This document shows, piece after piece, positions 34,267 through 43,880 of a stretch of DNA of 64,000 nt. Both the position numbers and the translations under genes were made by a program. The stretch covers positions 4,402,001 to 4,466,000 of the forward strand of contig NZ_JARUBP010000001.1 of the NCBI RefSeq assembly GCF_029626225.1, given 5' to 3'. This stretch comes from Asanoa sp. WMMD1127 (GTDB lineage Bacteria > Actinomycetota > Actinomycetes > Mycobacteriales > Micromonosporaceae). Numbering within the stretch: position 1 is the stretch's first letter; each line of letters begins with the position of its first letter. Under the pieces are notes generated by a model that was not told where the DNA came from, did no database searches, and saw nothing but the letters and a program-made list of their open reading frames with translations.

Positions 34267-35113
34267 CCGCCCGGAAGTCGTCGGCGTGGTCGGCGGCCCA
34301 GCGCTCGAAGCTGCGCGCCGGCCGGCCGAGGATCTCCTCGACCGTTGCGGTGACCGGCTCGGGACGCTCGACCAGCTCGGCCCAGTAGGCCAGCGCCTGG
34401 TCCGCCCATGCCGCGTCCGCCCAGGCGGTCATCGCGGCACGCGCCTCGTCGGGTGGCTGCTCCACGTGGCGCACCGGTCGGCCGATGGCCGCCCCGATCG
34501 CGGCGACCTGGTCGGCCTGGGAGATCGCGGCCGGTCCGGTGAGCACATAGGACCGTCCGATGTGGTCGCCGGTGAGCGCGGCCGCGGCCACGGCGGCGAT
34601 GTCCGCCTCGTGGATCAAGGATCGTTTCGCCAGCGGGTACGGGATCCGGACCGGCTCGCCCGCCCGGATCGCCGGCGCCCAGCCGAGTGTGTTGGTGGCG
34701 AACCCGCTGGCGCGCAGGAACGTCCACCCGAGCCCGGCGTCGACGATCGCCTGCTCGACCTCGCCCCAGACCCCGACGCTCCGGCGGTTGTCGTCGGTGA
34801 CGTGCAGGGCGGAGACGTAGACGACCTGGCGCACGCCCGCTCCGGCCAGCGTGCCGACCACGTCGTCGATCCCGCCGGATTTCAGTGCCGGCCAGAGCAG
34901 GAACACCCGGTCGACGGTGGCGAGGGCCGGCCCGAGGCTGCCGGGATCGGTGAGGTCGCCGGGCGTCACCGCGGTCCCGGCGGGCAGCTCTTTGACGGCC
35001 GTGGCCGGCCGCCGGGCCAGCACCCGGAACGGCGCCCCGGCGGCGCGCAGGTGGTCGACGAGATGGCGGCCGATGTTTCCGGTGCCGCCGGTGACGAGGA
35101 TGGTGTCGGTCAT
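34250..35113 (-). CDS. NmrA/SDR-type NAD(P)H-binding protein
   Basis: A 287-residue atypical SDR: MTDTILVTGGTGNIGRHLVDHL gives the Rossmann glycine motif, followed by RVLARRPATA, VYVSALHVTDDNR (no canonical YxxxK) and WTFLRASGFATNTLGW. This matches NAD(P)-binding redox sensors or quinone reductases (NmrA, QorB-like). It is divergent from SoxR with an operator-like repeat between, so it is a likely SoxR target that may reduce redox-cycling compounds. Confidence 0.8.
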   Translation of the reverse strand: MTDTILVTGGTGNIGRHLVDHLRAAGAPFRVLARRPATAVKELPAGTAVTPGDLTDPGSLGPALATVDRVFLLWPALKSGGIDDVVGTLAGAGVRQVVYVSALHVTDDNRRSVGVWGEVEQAIVDAGLGWTFLRASGFATNTLGWAPAIRAGEPVRIPYPLAKRSLIHEADIAAVAAAALTGDHIGRSYVLTGPAAISQADQVAAIGAAIGRPVRHVEQPPDEARAAMTAWADAAWADQALAYWAELVERPEPVTATVEEILGRPARSFERWAADHADDFRAVSPPG

Positions 35114-35128
35114 GCCCCCACCCTCAAA

Positions 35129-35147
35129 CCTCAACATTTGTTCAAGT
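35129..35147. promoter_or_regulatory. SoxR-type operator between divergent soxR and reductase
   Basis: An imperfect inverted repeat centred on AACATTTGTT (35133-35142), within CCTCAACATTTGTTCAAGT. It resembles the A/T-centred MerR/SoxR boxes that sit in stretched -35/-10 spacers. A -10-like TAGGGT follows at 35153, seven nt before the soxR GTG, suggesting a leaderless soxR mRNA. Confidence 0.55.
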
Positions 35148-35164
35148 CAAGCTAGGGTGGCCGG

Positions 35165-35620
35165 GTGCCACCCGCGAAAGAGCTGACGATCGGCGAACTC
35201 GCCGACCGCAGCGGCGTCCCACAGTCGGCGCTGCGGTTCTACGAGCGCCAGGGCCTGATCTCGAGCCGGCGCACGAGCGGCAACCAGCGTCGCTACGACC
35301 GCACCACTCTGCGCCGGGTGGCGTTCATCAGGGCGTCGCAACGCGCCGGCATCCCGTTGGCCCAGGTGGGCGAGGTGCTCGGCTTCCTGCCGGACGGCCA
35401 GCCGCCGACCCGCGAGTTCTGGCTGCGGGCCTCGGAATGCTGGCGCGAGGCCCTCGACGACCGCATAGCCCAACTCCAACGCATGCGCGACCGCTTCACC
35501 ACCTGCATCGGCTGCGGCTGCCTGTCCTTCGACGAATGCGCCCTGGTCAACCCCGACGACACCCTCGCCCGACGCGGCCCCGGCGCCCACCTTCTCAACG
35601 CCCGCACCCCGCGCGACTGA
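35165..35620 (+). CDS. soxR: Redox-sensitive transcriptional activator SoxR
   Basis: A 151-residue MerR-family protein. HTH: LTIGELADRSGVPQSALRFYERQGLISSRRTSGNQRRY; dimer helix; then the [2Fe-2S] ligand motif CIGCGCLSFDEC near residue 118, with all four cysteines. In actinomycetes SoxR senses redox-active metabolites and activates small reductase or exporter regulons. The divergent NmrA-like reductase is the likely local target. Confidence 0.93.
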   Translation: MPPAKELTIGELADRSGVPQSALRFYERQGLISSRRTSGNQRRYDRTTLRRVAFIRASQRAGIPLAQVGEVLGFLPDGQPPTREFWLRASECWREALDDRIAQLQRMRDRFTTCIGCGCLSFDECALVNPDDTLARRGPGAHLLNARTPRD

Positions 35621-35730
35621 CCCGGGCCGGCGGTGCGCCGATCCGTCGGCCTGATCCCGCGCCAAGCGGCGGACCGGCCGCCAGATCGCTCGCCGCACCG
35701 CGGAGCGGGCCGCCAAGGCGGACCGCCGGC

Positions 35731-36080
35731 GTAGTGCCGCCGACAGTCGCCGGGTGGGCGCCGGCGTCGTGCGGCTGACGGTGGCCGGGTGGGTGTCGGC
35801 GTCGTGCGGCTGACGGTCGCCGGGTGGGCGCTGGCGTCGTGCGGCCGACGGTGGTCGCCGGGTGGGTGTCGGCGTCGTGCGGCCGACGGTCGCCGGGTGG
35901 GCGCTGGCGTCGTGCGGCCGACGCTGGCCGGGTGGGCGCTGGCGTCGTGCGGCCGACGGTGGCCGCCGGGTGGGCGCCGGCGTCGTGCGGCCGACGGTGG
36001 CCGCCGGGTGGGTGTCGGCGTCGTGCGGCCGACGCTGGCCGGGTGGGCGCCGGCGTCGTGCGGCCGACGGTCGCCGGATG
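35731..36080. repeat. 35/38-bp tandem repeat, about ten copies
   Basis: The word GTCGTGCGG recurs at about 35766, 35801, 35836, 35874, 35909, 35944, 35981, 36019 and 36054, each followed by C(C/T)GACG and GGTGGGCG. Period alternates between 35 and 38 because some units carry an extra GCC/GTC. A degenerate first unit is at 35731. The mixed period breaks any reading frame, so it is non-coding. It fills most of the gap between soxR and the winged-helix gene. Confidence 0.93.
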
Positions 36081-36110
36081 GGCGACGCCATGACCGTGGC
36101 GTCCGTCGAC

Positions 36111-37196
36111 TCAGACGTAGGTGACGGTCACCGGTAGCCCTGTGAAGGCCGCATAGCGGTCGATCTCCGCGGCCAGAGCCTTGCGGTGCCGGGCGGTCGG
36201 CTCGATCAGCAGGTCGATCTCCAGGGCGATCCCTTTCGGCTTGACCTTGCGACGCCAGAAGGCGCCGACCTGGCCGTCGAAAGCGATCGGGTGGAACATC
36301 ATGTTGTCGGTGTAGCGGCCCGGGTCCGGGGACGCGGACGCGACGTTGTAGACGAACTTGGTGTCGCTGTAGGCGACCACGTATTCGTCGTAGCCCTGCA
36401 GCAGCGACGCGGCCGGGGCGGGGGCCGGGGGAGGGGCGTCCGCGGCGAACCACAGCGTCCGGCCGTCGACCACCTCGTGCGCCAACGCGTCACCGCACAG
36501 GGCGATGCCCTGCTTGATCTCCGCGACCGTCAGGCTCGACCACCACGCGAAGTCCTTGACCGTGGCCGGGCCGTGGCTGGTGAAGTAGCGCCGCGTCAGC
36601 TCGGCCAAGGCCTCCGGGGCCGACAGGGTGACCGGGTCCGGCACGCGTTCCGAGACCAGCGCGTAGGTGTGCTGCTTCCCACGCATCACCCCGTTGGCGA
36701 TCAACCCCTCGAGCTCGGCGAACATCACCACGTAGGCCAGCTTGTTGCCCGTCGCCTCGAAGCCGGCGGCGGCCAGCGCGGCGCCGAGCTCGTTGCGGGT
36801 CAGGTGGTTGCCGCCGCGCAGCGCCGAAGTGATCACCTCGTTGGTGCGGGCCGCGACCTCCGGGGTCAGCCCGTGACCGCGGTTGTAGTAGCCGTTGAAC
36901 ACGTGCACCCGGTGGGCCGTCGCCGCCTGGATCCAACCCAGCTCCGAACCCAGCACGAAATGCCACGTCGGACGCAGGATGTGCGTGCGCAGGATGACGC
37001 CCTCGTCGAGCAGCGACTGCACCGCGGCATCGGTGACACCACCGCCCGACCGCTGCCCCAGCGACCACTTGGCCACCGCGTATTCCTGTGCCTGCACGCA
37101 CCCCAGGCGCCGCACCGCCTCGACCGGGTCCGCGGACGGCGGCCCGGCCAGATGCTGCTGGTGCAACCGCCGAGGCCCGATCTCCGTCGCGTCCAT
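36111..37196 (-). CDS. HTH_42/YcaQ-like winged-helix DNA-binding protein
   Basis: A 361-residue protein beginning DATEIGPRRLHQQHLAGPPSADPVEAVRRLGCVQAQEYAVAKWSLGQR, followed by LLDEGVILRTHILRPTWHFV, RNELGAALAAAGFEATGNKLAYVVMFAELEGLIANG and a C-terminal LLQGYDEYVVAY...DNMMFHPIAFDGQVGAFWRR. These are the signatures of the winged-helix DUF1006 family, some members of which are DNA glycosylases that unhook crosslinks (AlkX/YcaQ, AlkZ). A repair role is possible but not shown. Confidence 0.85.
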   Translation of the reverse strand: MDATEIGPRRLHQQHLAGPPSADPVEAVRRLGCVQAQEYAVAKWSLGQRSGGGVTDAAVQSLLDEGVILRTHILRPTWHFVLGSELGWIQAATAHRVHVFNGYYNRGHGLTPEVAARTNEVITSALRGGNHLTRNELGAALAAAGFEATGNKLAYVVMFAELEGLIANGVMRGKQHTYALVSERVPDPVTLSAPEALAELTRRYFTSHGPATVKDFAWWSSLTVAEIKQGIALCGDALAHEVVDGRTLWFAADAPPPAPAPAASLLQGYDEYVVAYSDTKFVYNVASASPDPGRYTDNMMFHPIAFDGQVGAFWRRKVKPKGIALEIDLLIEPTARHRKALAAEIDRYAAFTGLPVTVTYV

Positions 37197-37231
37197 GGCC
37201 AAGAGTCTAAGAAGGACCACCGACAGGAAAC

Positions 37232-37266
37232 GGCGCGGCGGCCCAAGGACGAGGGGCCGCCGCGCC
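37232..37266 (-). terminator. Perfect 13-bp hairpin after fusA2
   Basis: GGCGCGGCGGCCC (37232-37244) and GGGCCGCCGCGCC (37254-37266) pair perfectly around a 9-nt loop, 11 bp after the EF-G-like stop on the minus strand. Confidence 0.8.
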
Positions 37267-37277
37267 ACGCGCGACAC

Positions 37278-39434
37278 CTAGGACGCGTGCTCCTTGCGCA
37301 CCGCCTCGGCCAGGTGACTCGGCATCGGCTCGTACCGCGCGAACGACCGCCCGAACGTCCCCGAGCCGGAGGTCATCGACCGCAGCTCCACCGCGTACCG
37401 CACGAGCTCTGTTGCCGGCACCTCCGCCCGCACCAGCGTGCGCTCACCGCCCGCCGGATCCGGCTCAGTGCCCAGCACCCGCCCGCGCCGGCTCGACATG
37501 TCGGACATCACCGCGCCGACGTAGGCGTCCGGGATCCGGATGACGATCTCGTCGACCGGCTCCAGCAGCGTGACCAGACCCTTGTCGGCCGCGTCGCGCA
37601 GCGCCAGCTGGCCCGCCGTCTGGAACGCCGCGTCGGACGAGTCGACGCTGTGCGCCTTGCCGTCGAACAGGGTCACCCGCAGGTCGACGACCGGGTAGCC
37701 GGCCACTATCCCGCGCTCCATCTGGGCGCGCACGCCCTTCTCCACCGACGGGATGTAGTTGTGCGGCACCGCGCCGCCCACCACCTTGTCGGCGAACTCG
37801 AAGCCGGACCCGCGCTCCAGCGGCTCCACCTCGATGTCGCACACGGCGTATTGCCCGTGGCCGCCGGACTGCTTCACGTGCCGGCCATGGCCCTTGGCGC
37901 CGGTGACGAACGTCTCGCGCAGCGCCACGCGTACGGGCTCGGTGTCGATGTCGGCCCCTCCGCCGCGCAACCGGTCGAGCACGACGTCGGCGTGCGCCTC
38001 GCCCATGCACCACAGCACCATCTGGTGCGTCTCCGGGTTGCGCTCGAGGCGCATCGTCGGGTCGCCCGCCACCAGCCGCCCGAGGTTCTTGGCGAGCGTG
38101 TCCTCGTCGGAGCGGGTCTTGGCGACCACCGCGACCGGCAGCATCGGCTCGGGCATCTCCCAGGGCGCGATCAGCAGCGGGTCGTCCTTGGCCGAGATCG
38201 TGTCGCCGGTCTCCGCGGTGCCCGACTTGGTGATCGCGCAGATGTCGCCGGCGATGCACCGCGACACCTCGCGCAGCTGGGCGCCCAGCGGCGAGTAGAT
38301 GTGCGCGATCCGCTCGTCGGAGTCGTGGTCGGGGTGGCCGCGTTCCTCCATGCCGTGGCCGGAGATGTGCACGGTCGCCTCCGGGGACAGCGTCCCCGAG
38401 AAGACCCGCACGAGTGACACGCGCCCGACGTGCCGGTCGATCGTGGTCTTGACCACCTCGGCCACCAGCGGGCCGTTGGGGTCGCACGTGAGTGGCGGCC
38501 GCGGCGAGCCGTCGACGCCGGTGACCACCGGCAGGTCGTGCTCGAGGGGCGACGGGAAGGCCGACGTCAGCACCTCGAGCAGCGCGTCGATGCCCACCTT
38601 GCTCTCGGCGCAGGTCGGGATCACCGGATAGAAGTGGCCGCGGGCCACCGCCGTCTCCAGGTCGTTGATCAGCACCTCGGTGTCGATCTCCTCGCCGGCG
38701 AGGTAACGCTCCATCAGCGTCTCGTCCTCGCTCTCGGCGATGATCCCCTCGATCAGCTCGTTGCGGGCCTCGGCGATCGCCGGCACGTGCTCGGGATCGG
38801 GGTCGCGCACCTCGGGCGGGTAGCCCTTGCTGTAGTCGAAGACCCGCTGCGTGATCAGCCCCATCAGGCCGACGGTCGAGACGCCGTCGTCGCCGAGCAT
38901 GGGCAGATAGAGCGGGAGTACGTTGTCGCCGAACACGCGCTGGCAGAGCGCGACCGTCTCGTCGAAGTCGGCGCGCTGGTGGTCGAGCCGGGTGACCGCG
39001 ACCGCGCGCGGCATGCCGACGCTGGCGCACTCCTCCCACAGCGTCGCGGTCGCCGCGTCCATCCCGTCGGCGGACGGCACCACGAACAGCGCCGCGTCGG
39101 CCGCGCGCAGGCCGGCGCGCAGCTCACCGACGAAGTCGGCGTAGCCCGGGCTGTCGAGCAGATTGACCTTGATGCCGTTGTGGACGAACGGCGCGGCGGC
39201 GAGGCTCACCGACCGCTGCTGTTTGACCGCGGCCGGGTCGTGATCACAGGTCGTGGTGCCCTCGGTGACCGAGCCGGCGCGGCTGATCGTGCCGGTGGCG
39301 GCCAACAGTGCTTCGACGAGGGTCGTCTTTCCCGACCCGGAATGTCCGACGAGCACCACGTTGCGTACCCTGCCGGGCTCATCCACCACCGGCGCGGGGC
39401 CGGTGACTCCCTTCTCCTGACCCTTCTGAGCCAT
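37278..39434 (-). CDS. fusA2: Elongation factor G-like protein (EF-G2)
   Basis: A 718-residue translational GTPase. G1 is GHSGSGKTTL near residue 31, G3 is DSPGYADF, and the G4 position reads TRLDHQRADF instead of NKxD. Later EF-G domains II-V are present (GAKGHGRHVKQSGGHGQYAVCDIEVEPL; PDAYVGAVMSDMSSRRGRVLG). The replacement of NKxD and the QQRSV switch region are characteristic of the EF-G2 paralogue, not the essential FusA. GGGAGG precedes ATG. It is divergent from pgsA. Confidence 0.9.
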   Translation of the reverse strand: MAQKGQEKGVTGPAPVVDEPGRVRNVVLVGHSGSGKTTLVEALLAATGTISRAGSVTEGTTTCDHDPAAVKQQRSVSLAAAPFVHNGIKVNLLDSPGYADFVGELRAGLRAADAALFVVPSADGMDAATATLWEECASVGMPRAVAVTRLDHQRADFDETVALCQRVFGDNVLPLYLPMLGDDGVSTVGLMGLITQRVFDYSKGYPPEVRDPDPEHVPAIAEARNELIEGIIAESEDETLMERYLAGEEIDTEVLINDLETAVARGHFYPVIPTCAESKVGIDALLEVLTSAFPSPLEHDLPVVTGVDGSPRPPLTCDPNGPLVAEVVKTTIDRHVGRVSLVRVFSGTLSPEATVHISGHGMEERGHPDHDSDERIAHIYSPLGAQLREVSRCIAGDICAITKSGTAETGDTISAKDDPLLIAPWEMPEPMLPVAVVAKTRSDEDTLAKNLGRLVAGDPTMRLERNPETHQMVLWCMGEAHADVVLDRLRGGGADIDTEPVRVALRETFVTGAKGHGRHVKQSGGHGQYAVCDIEVEPLERGSGFEFADKVVGGAVPHNYIPSVEKGVRAQMERGIVAGYPVVDLRVTLFDGKAHSVDSSDAAFQTAGQLALRDAADKGLVTLLEPVDEIVIRIPDAYVGAVMSDMSSRRGRVLGTEPDPAGGERTLVRAEVPATELVRYAVELRSMTSGSGTFGRSFARYEPMPSHLAEAVRKEHAS

Positions 39435-39596
39435 CGGGACCTCCCTGGTGAGCTAGCTCACGTCATCTCTCGATCCCACACCCGCAACCCGCCGTACACA
39501 AGCCCGACGCCAAAGGTGAGCAAGTGACGGACGACCCGCCCGGGAACAGCGGGCACCGTATCGTCGCGGGCGTCGCACCGTTATCGTGGGTGCGCC

Positions 39597-40247
39597 ATGG
39601 CGAAGATCTTCCAGGTGTCCGCGCGGGCCGCGATGGCCCACGTGATCGAACCCACCGCCCGGCGGCTCATCGCCTGGGGCGTCACGCCCAATCAGGTGAC
39701 GGTCGCCGGGACCATCGGCGTGGTCGGCGCCTCGGTCGGTCTGGGCGCGACGGGCCATTTCATCGCCGGCGCGCTGGTTGTCACGGTCTTCGCCCTTGTC
39801 GACCTGGTCGACGGCACGATGGCCCGGCTGTCCGGGGGTTCCACCCGGTTCGGCGCGCTGCTCGACTCGACCATGGACCGCATCGCCGACGGCGCGATCG
39901 TCGGCACGGTGATCTACATCCTGGCCGGGCGGGGTGACCGCTGGGGCGTGGTGGGCGGCATCGTCTGCCTGGTCCTCGGCGCGGTCGTGTCCTACGTCAA
40001 GGCGCGGGCCGAGGGGCTGGGCATGACGGCCAACGTCGGCATCGCCGAGCGCGCGGAACGTCTGATCATCATCGGCGTCGGCGGGCTGCTGGCCGGCTTC
40101 GGCCTCGCGTGGGGTTTCGCGGCGGCCATCTGGTTCCTGGCCGCGCTCTCGACGATCACGGTCGGGCAGCGCCTGGCGTACGTCTACAAGCAGGCGAAGG
40201 CGGCCGACGAGGCCGACCGGGCCCGGGCCGCCGAGTCGCCGTCGTGA
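39597..40247 (+). CDS. pgsA: CDP-alcohol phosphatidyltransferase, phosphatidylinositol-phosphate synthase
   Basis: A 216-residue polytopic enzyme with the full CAPT motif DLVDGTMARLSGG...RFGALLDSTMDR, which binds two metals and CDP-diacylglycerol. Six membrane helices follow. The position immediately before the PIM acyltransferase and pimA identifies it as the actinobacterial PIP synthase (mycobacterial PgsA1) rather than a phosphatidylglycerol-phosphate synthase. It makes the inositol lipid that PimA mannosylates. Confidence 0.92.
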   Translation: MAKIFQVSARAAMAHVIEPTARRLIAWGVTPNQVTVAGTIGVVGASVGLGATGHFIAGALVVTVFALVDLVDGTMARLSGGSTRFGALLDSTMDRIADGAIVGTVIYILAGRGDRWGVVGGIVCLVLGAVVSYVKARAEGLGMTANVGIAERAERLIIIGVGGLLAGFGLAWGFAAAIWFLAALSTITVGQRLAYVYKQAKAADEADRARAAESPS

Positions 40248-41143
40248 ATCCCGTCGACCTCGGCTACGCGGCCGGGTGGAAGCTGGTCCGCGGCATGCCC
40301 GAGCCGGTCGCGCGCTCGGTGTTCCGGGCCGCCGCCGACTACGCGCACCGCAAGGGCGGCAAGGGCACGGCCCGCCTGCGCGGCAACCTGCGGCGGGTCG
40401 TCGGGCCGGACATGCCCGAGGCCGAGCTCGACGAGCTGACGCAGGCGGCCCTGCGGTCGTACGCCCGGTATTGGCGTGAGGCCTTCCGCCTGCCGTCGCG
40501 GACGCACGAGCAGCACCTGGAGGACTTCCGGGTCGCCAACTGGCACCTGCTGGCGAAGATAATGGAGGAAGACCCGGGCGTGATCATGGCGCTCAGCCAC
40601 TCCGGCAACTGGGACATCGCCGGCGCCTGGGTCACCGCGATGGGCTGGAAGCTGACCACCGTCGCCGAGCGGCTCAAGCCGGAGTCGGTCTACGAGCGGT
40701 TCGTCGAGTTCCGCCGCAGCATCGGCATGGAGATCATCCCGCTGACCGGTGGCGAGCAACCGCCGTTCGACATCCTGGTGGACCGCCTGCAGGCCGGCGC
40801 GATCGTGCCGCTGCTGGCCGACCGCGACCTCTCGAAGCGCGGGGTCGAGGTCTCGTTCTTCGGCGGGCGCACGCGGATGCCGTCCGGTCCCGCGTTGCTG
40901 GCGATCCGCACGGGCAAGCCGTTGCTGGTGATCGACGTGTGGTACGACGACGAGTGCACCCGGGGGTACGTGAACCCGCCGGTCGAGATACCCGGGCCGG
41001 AAACGGGAACGTTGCGGGAACGGGTCGCGGTGGTGACCCAGCGTATGGCCACCATGTTCGAGGCCGCGATCGCCAGACATCCCCAGGACTGGCACATGCT
41101 CCAGCGGGTCTGGTTGGACAAGCCGCCGACCCCGGAGGTCTGA
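40244..41143 (+). CDS. patA: Phosphatidylinositol mannoside acyltransferase
   Basis: A 299-residue LpxL/HtrB-family acyltransferase. The catalytic HxxxxD-type motif is in ALSHSGNWDIAG near residue 122, preceded by an N-terminal membrane-binding region and followed by LLADRDLSKRGVEVSFFGGRTRMPSGPALLAI. It acylates a mannose of PIM, like mycobacterial Rv2611c. GTG 40244 overlaps the pgsA stop (GTGA). The symbol follows the mycobacterial orthologue by synteny. Confidence 0.9.
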   Translation: MNPVDLGYAAGWKLVRGMPEPVARSVFRAAADYAHRKGGKGTARLRGNLRRVVGPDMPEAELDELTQAALRSYARYWREAFRLPSRTHEQHLEDFRVANWHLLAKIMEEDPGVIMALSHSGNWDIAGAWVTAMGWKLTTVAERLKPESVYERFVEFRRSIGMEIIPLTGGEQPPFDILVDRLQAGAIVPLLADRDLSKRGVEVSFFGGRTRMPSGPALLAIRTGKPLLVIDVWYDDECTRGYVNPPVEIPGPETGTLRERVAVVTQRMATMFEAAIARHPQDWHMLQRVWLDKPPTPEV

Positions 41144-41156
41144 GGAGGTGGGCAGC

Positions 41157-42293
41157 ATGCGGATCGGCATCGTGTGCCCCTACTCCTTCGACGTGCCGGG
41201 TGGCGTGCAGAACCACGTCCTCGACCTGGCGCGGGCCCTGATCGCGCTCGGTCACGAGGTCTCGGTGCTGGCGCCGGCGGACGACGAGGCGGAGCTGCCG
41301 CCGTTCGTGGTCTCGGCCGGCCGGGCGGTTCCCCTGCCCTACAACGGTTCCGTGGCGCGGATCGCGTTCGGGCCGATCTCCAGCGCGCGGGTACGGCGAT
41401 GGCTGTCGCGCGGCGACTTCGACGTGCTGCACGTGCACGAGCCGTTGACGCTGAGCCTGTCGATGCTGGCGGTGCTCAACAGTCGGGGGCCGGTGGTGGC
41501 GACGTTCCACACGGCCATGACGCGCTCGCGGGCGCTGTCGGCGGCGCAGGGCGTGCTGCGGTTGGTGCTGGAGCGGATCACCGCGCGGATCGCCGTGAGC
41601 GCGTTGGCGCGCAAGGTGCAGGTGGAGCATCTCGACGGGGGAGCGGTCGAGATCCCGAACGGGGTGGATGTCGCCCGTTATGCCTCTGCGGTTCCGCTGC
41701 CTGGTTGGCCTGGGCCCGGCGGGGCGCTGGGCTTCCTTGGGCGCTTCACGGAGCCGCGTAAGGGCTTTCCGGTGTTGCGGGACGCGTTCGTGCGGCTGGC
41801 GCCGTCGCGGCCCGGGCTGCGGCTGCTGGTGGCCGGCCCCGGTTCGCGCGACGAGCTGCTGTCGGGTGTGCCGGCCGGGTTGCACGACCGGCTCACGTAC
41901 CTGGGGCTGGTGTCCGAGGCCGAGAAGACGCGGATGTTGCGTAGCGTCGATCTCTATGTCGCGCCCAACACGGGCGGCGAGTCGTTCGGGATGATCCTGA
42001 CCGAGGCCATGGCCGCCGGTACGGCGGTCGTGGCGAGCGACCTCGACGCGTTCCGCCGGGTGCTGGACGGTGGCCGCGCGGGGCAGTTGTTCCCGACGGG
42101 GGACGCGAGCGCTTTGTGCTCCTCGCTGTCGTCCCTGCTGGACTCGCCCGCGACGCGTTCGGAGCTGGTGTCGGTGGCCAGGTCGGTGGTGGCGGGCTAC
42201 GACTGGCCGGTGGTCGCGCTGCGCGTGCTGGAGGTCTACGCGGCCGCGATCGAGGCGACCGACGGCCGTGTCATCGATGTCGAATGGTTGTGA
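41157..42293 (+). CDS. pimA: Phosphatidyl-myo-inositol mannosyltransferase PimA
   Basis: A 378-residue GT4 glycosyltransferase. The N-lobe has IGIVCPYSFDVPGGVQNHVLDLARAL with the glycine-rich donor loop, and VLHVHEPLTLSLSML and TFHTAMTRS; the C-lobe has GFLGRFTEPRKG and the EX7E motif in GGESFGMILTEAMAAGTAV. It transfers the first mannose from GDP-Man to phosphatidylinositol at the inner membrane. ATG 41157 is preferred over GTG 41148 because GAGGAGG is then 8 nt away. Confidence 0.93.
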   Translation: MRIGIVCPYSFDVPGGVQNHVLDLARALIALGHEVSVLAPADDEAELPPFVVSAGRAVPLPYNGSVARIAFGPISSARVRRWLSRGDFDVLHVHEPLTLSLSMLAVLNSRGPVVATFHTAMTRSRALSAAQGVLRLVLERITARIAVSALARKVQVEHLDGGAVEIPNGVDVARYASAVPLPGWPGPGGALGFLGRFTEPRKGFPVLRDAFVRLAPSRPGLRLLVAGPGSRDELLSGVPAGLHDRLTYLGLVSEAEKTRMLRSVDLYVAPNTGGESFGMILTEAMAAGTAVVASDLDAFRRVLDGGRAGQLFPTGDASALCSSLSSLLDSPATRSELVSVARSVVAGYDWPVVALRVLEVYAAAIEATDGRVIDVEWL

Positions 42294-42347
42294 ATCTTCT
42301 TCACTCGCCGGTAGGACATGATCCCTGTTCCGGGTACTCGCACTACG

Positions 42348-42899
42348 ATGCGCAACATGTGGTGGGTCGTAGTCGTGGTCGCCGTGGTCGCGGTGCTGGC
42401 CACGTACCTGACGTGGACGGCCCAACGGGTCGACCGCCTGCACGACCGCTCCGCCGCGGCCGCCCGCGCGCTGGACGCCCACCTCATGCGCCGCGCGGCC
42501 GCCGCCGCGGTCCTGGCGGAAGACCGCCAAACACCCGAGTTGTACGCCGCCGCCCGGATCGCGCTCGACGCGGTCCCTGAGGAACGTGAGGCCGCCGAGA
42601 ACGACCTGACCCGGCAGCTCCGTGCGATGGACCTGTCGGCGGAGGAGCGGCGTGAGGACGCGGTGATCGCGGCCAGCCGGCGCCTGGTGCTGGCCCGGCA
42701 GGTGCACAACGACCTGGCCCGGGAGGCGCATGCAGCCCGGCGGCGGCGCCTGGTGCGGATCTTGCTGCTGACCCGGCGGCACGACCGGCCGCGCTTCTTC
42801 GACATCGACGACCCGACCTTGACGCCGGCCCGCGCGGCGGCGCCGGTCTCACCGGCCCCGGTGATCGCCCAGCCGCCGGCTGCGGGGGTGGCCGGCTAG
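42348..42899 (+). CDS. Single-pass membrane protein of the pimA-pdxS locus
   Basis: A ~183-residue protein: one N-terminal membrane helix (WWVVVVVAVVAVLATYLTW), then a long charged helical region (RVDRLHDRSAAAARALDAHLMRRAAAAAVLAEDR ... REAAENDLTRQLRAMDLSAEERREDAVIAASRRLVLARQVHNDLAREAH) and a Pro/Ala-rich tail. It has a LemA-like topology. ATG 42357 is an alternative, because TACGAT just upstream could be the -10 of a leaderless mRNA. Function unknown. Confidence 0.75.
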   Translation: MRNMWWVVVVVAVVAVLATYLTWTAQRVDRLHDRSAAAARALDAHLMRRAAAAAVLAEDRQTPELYAAARIALDAVPEEREAAENDLTRQLRAMDLSAEERREDAVIAASRRLVLARQVHNDLAREAHAARRRRLVRILLLTRRHDRPRFFDIDDPTLTPARAAAPVSPAPVIAQPPAAGVAG

Positions 42900-43880
42900 G
42901 TCGAGCGGTGCAGGCAGCGTGTTCTCGGCGCCGGCGCGGAGGTGACACTGACGCTGCCGGCGTGTCGCGGCTGCGCGCGGTGACACCGGGCCGGACACGT
43001 GATCGTGTGCAGCACGTCGAGACCTCAAGCCGCTCTCCGCATGATCAGGTGCAGCCCATCGCGACGTTCAGCGGCGTGTCGCCCAGATCTGACGCACCTG
43101 ATCGTGGACGCATCAGTCGATCCGCCAGGCAGGGCGCACACGATCAAGTCGACCGCCGCGGGCCGTGCCGGTCAGCATCTGGGCTGGCTCGCCTTCGGCA
43201 CGCCAGCCGGCTCGATACTGACCCGATTCGTGATCGGCCAGCGCCGGTCTGTGCTGTTGGCGGCCCGATGCCGTTGAGTCTGATCATGGGATCGGCACCA
43301 TCTCAATTCCGATCGGAGCGGCGCGTCCGCCCATAACCACTGACGCCTGCAACCCTTCCGCCGAGGCCACAGATATTCGCGCCAATTTCGTGTCGGTCGT
43401 GAACCATCGCCGGCCACTTCGGTACTCATCAGCATGAGACCAACGATCTGGCGACCGGCCCCGCAGGCACGGCGAATCCGCGGCGCGGCGCCACCTGTTG
43501 GCGGCGCAGATGAGCCCGCTGTCGATGGTCATCGACGGCTCACCCGCCGCCGGCAGGTAGACCCATGCGCCTGACGTTGAGTCCCGATCCGCCGACAGGC
43601 CCGCCCGGGGGAGACGGCGTCCGGCGTCGACGCCAACGCGTTCAGACGCACCTGCGACATCCCGAAGCGCCTCGAGATCAGCCCCGTCCGCGCGTGCGAC
43701 GCCGAGCTGCTGGGCGTGCCGGGGCGGGCGTCGCCGCCAACCAGATCGGCCGTTCCCGGATGACCAAGGGGGAGGCGGTCGTTTGTGCGAATTGGTCCGA
43801 CCGGCAGCGCGCGGCCGGCCACCGCGGCCTGGTCGGATCGGCGGCATTTCGGTTGCTGGTTGTTGGCCTTGTCCGCCGCG

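Noticed and set aside
35731-36080. Possible CRISPR array
   Set aside because: Units are contiguous tandem copies without unique spacers and no cas genes are present. The same holds for the other arrays.
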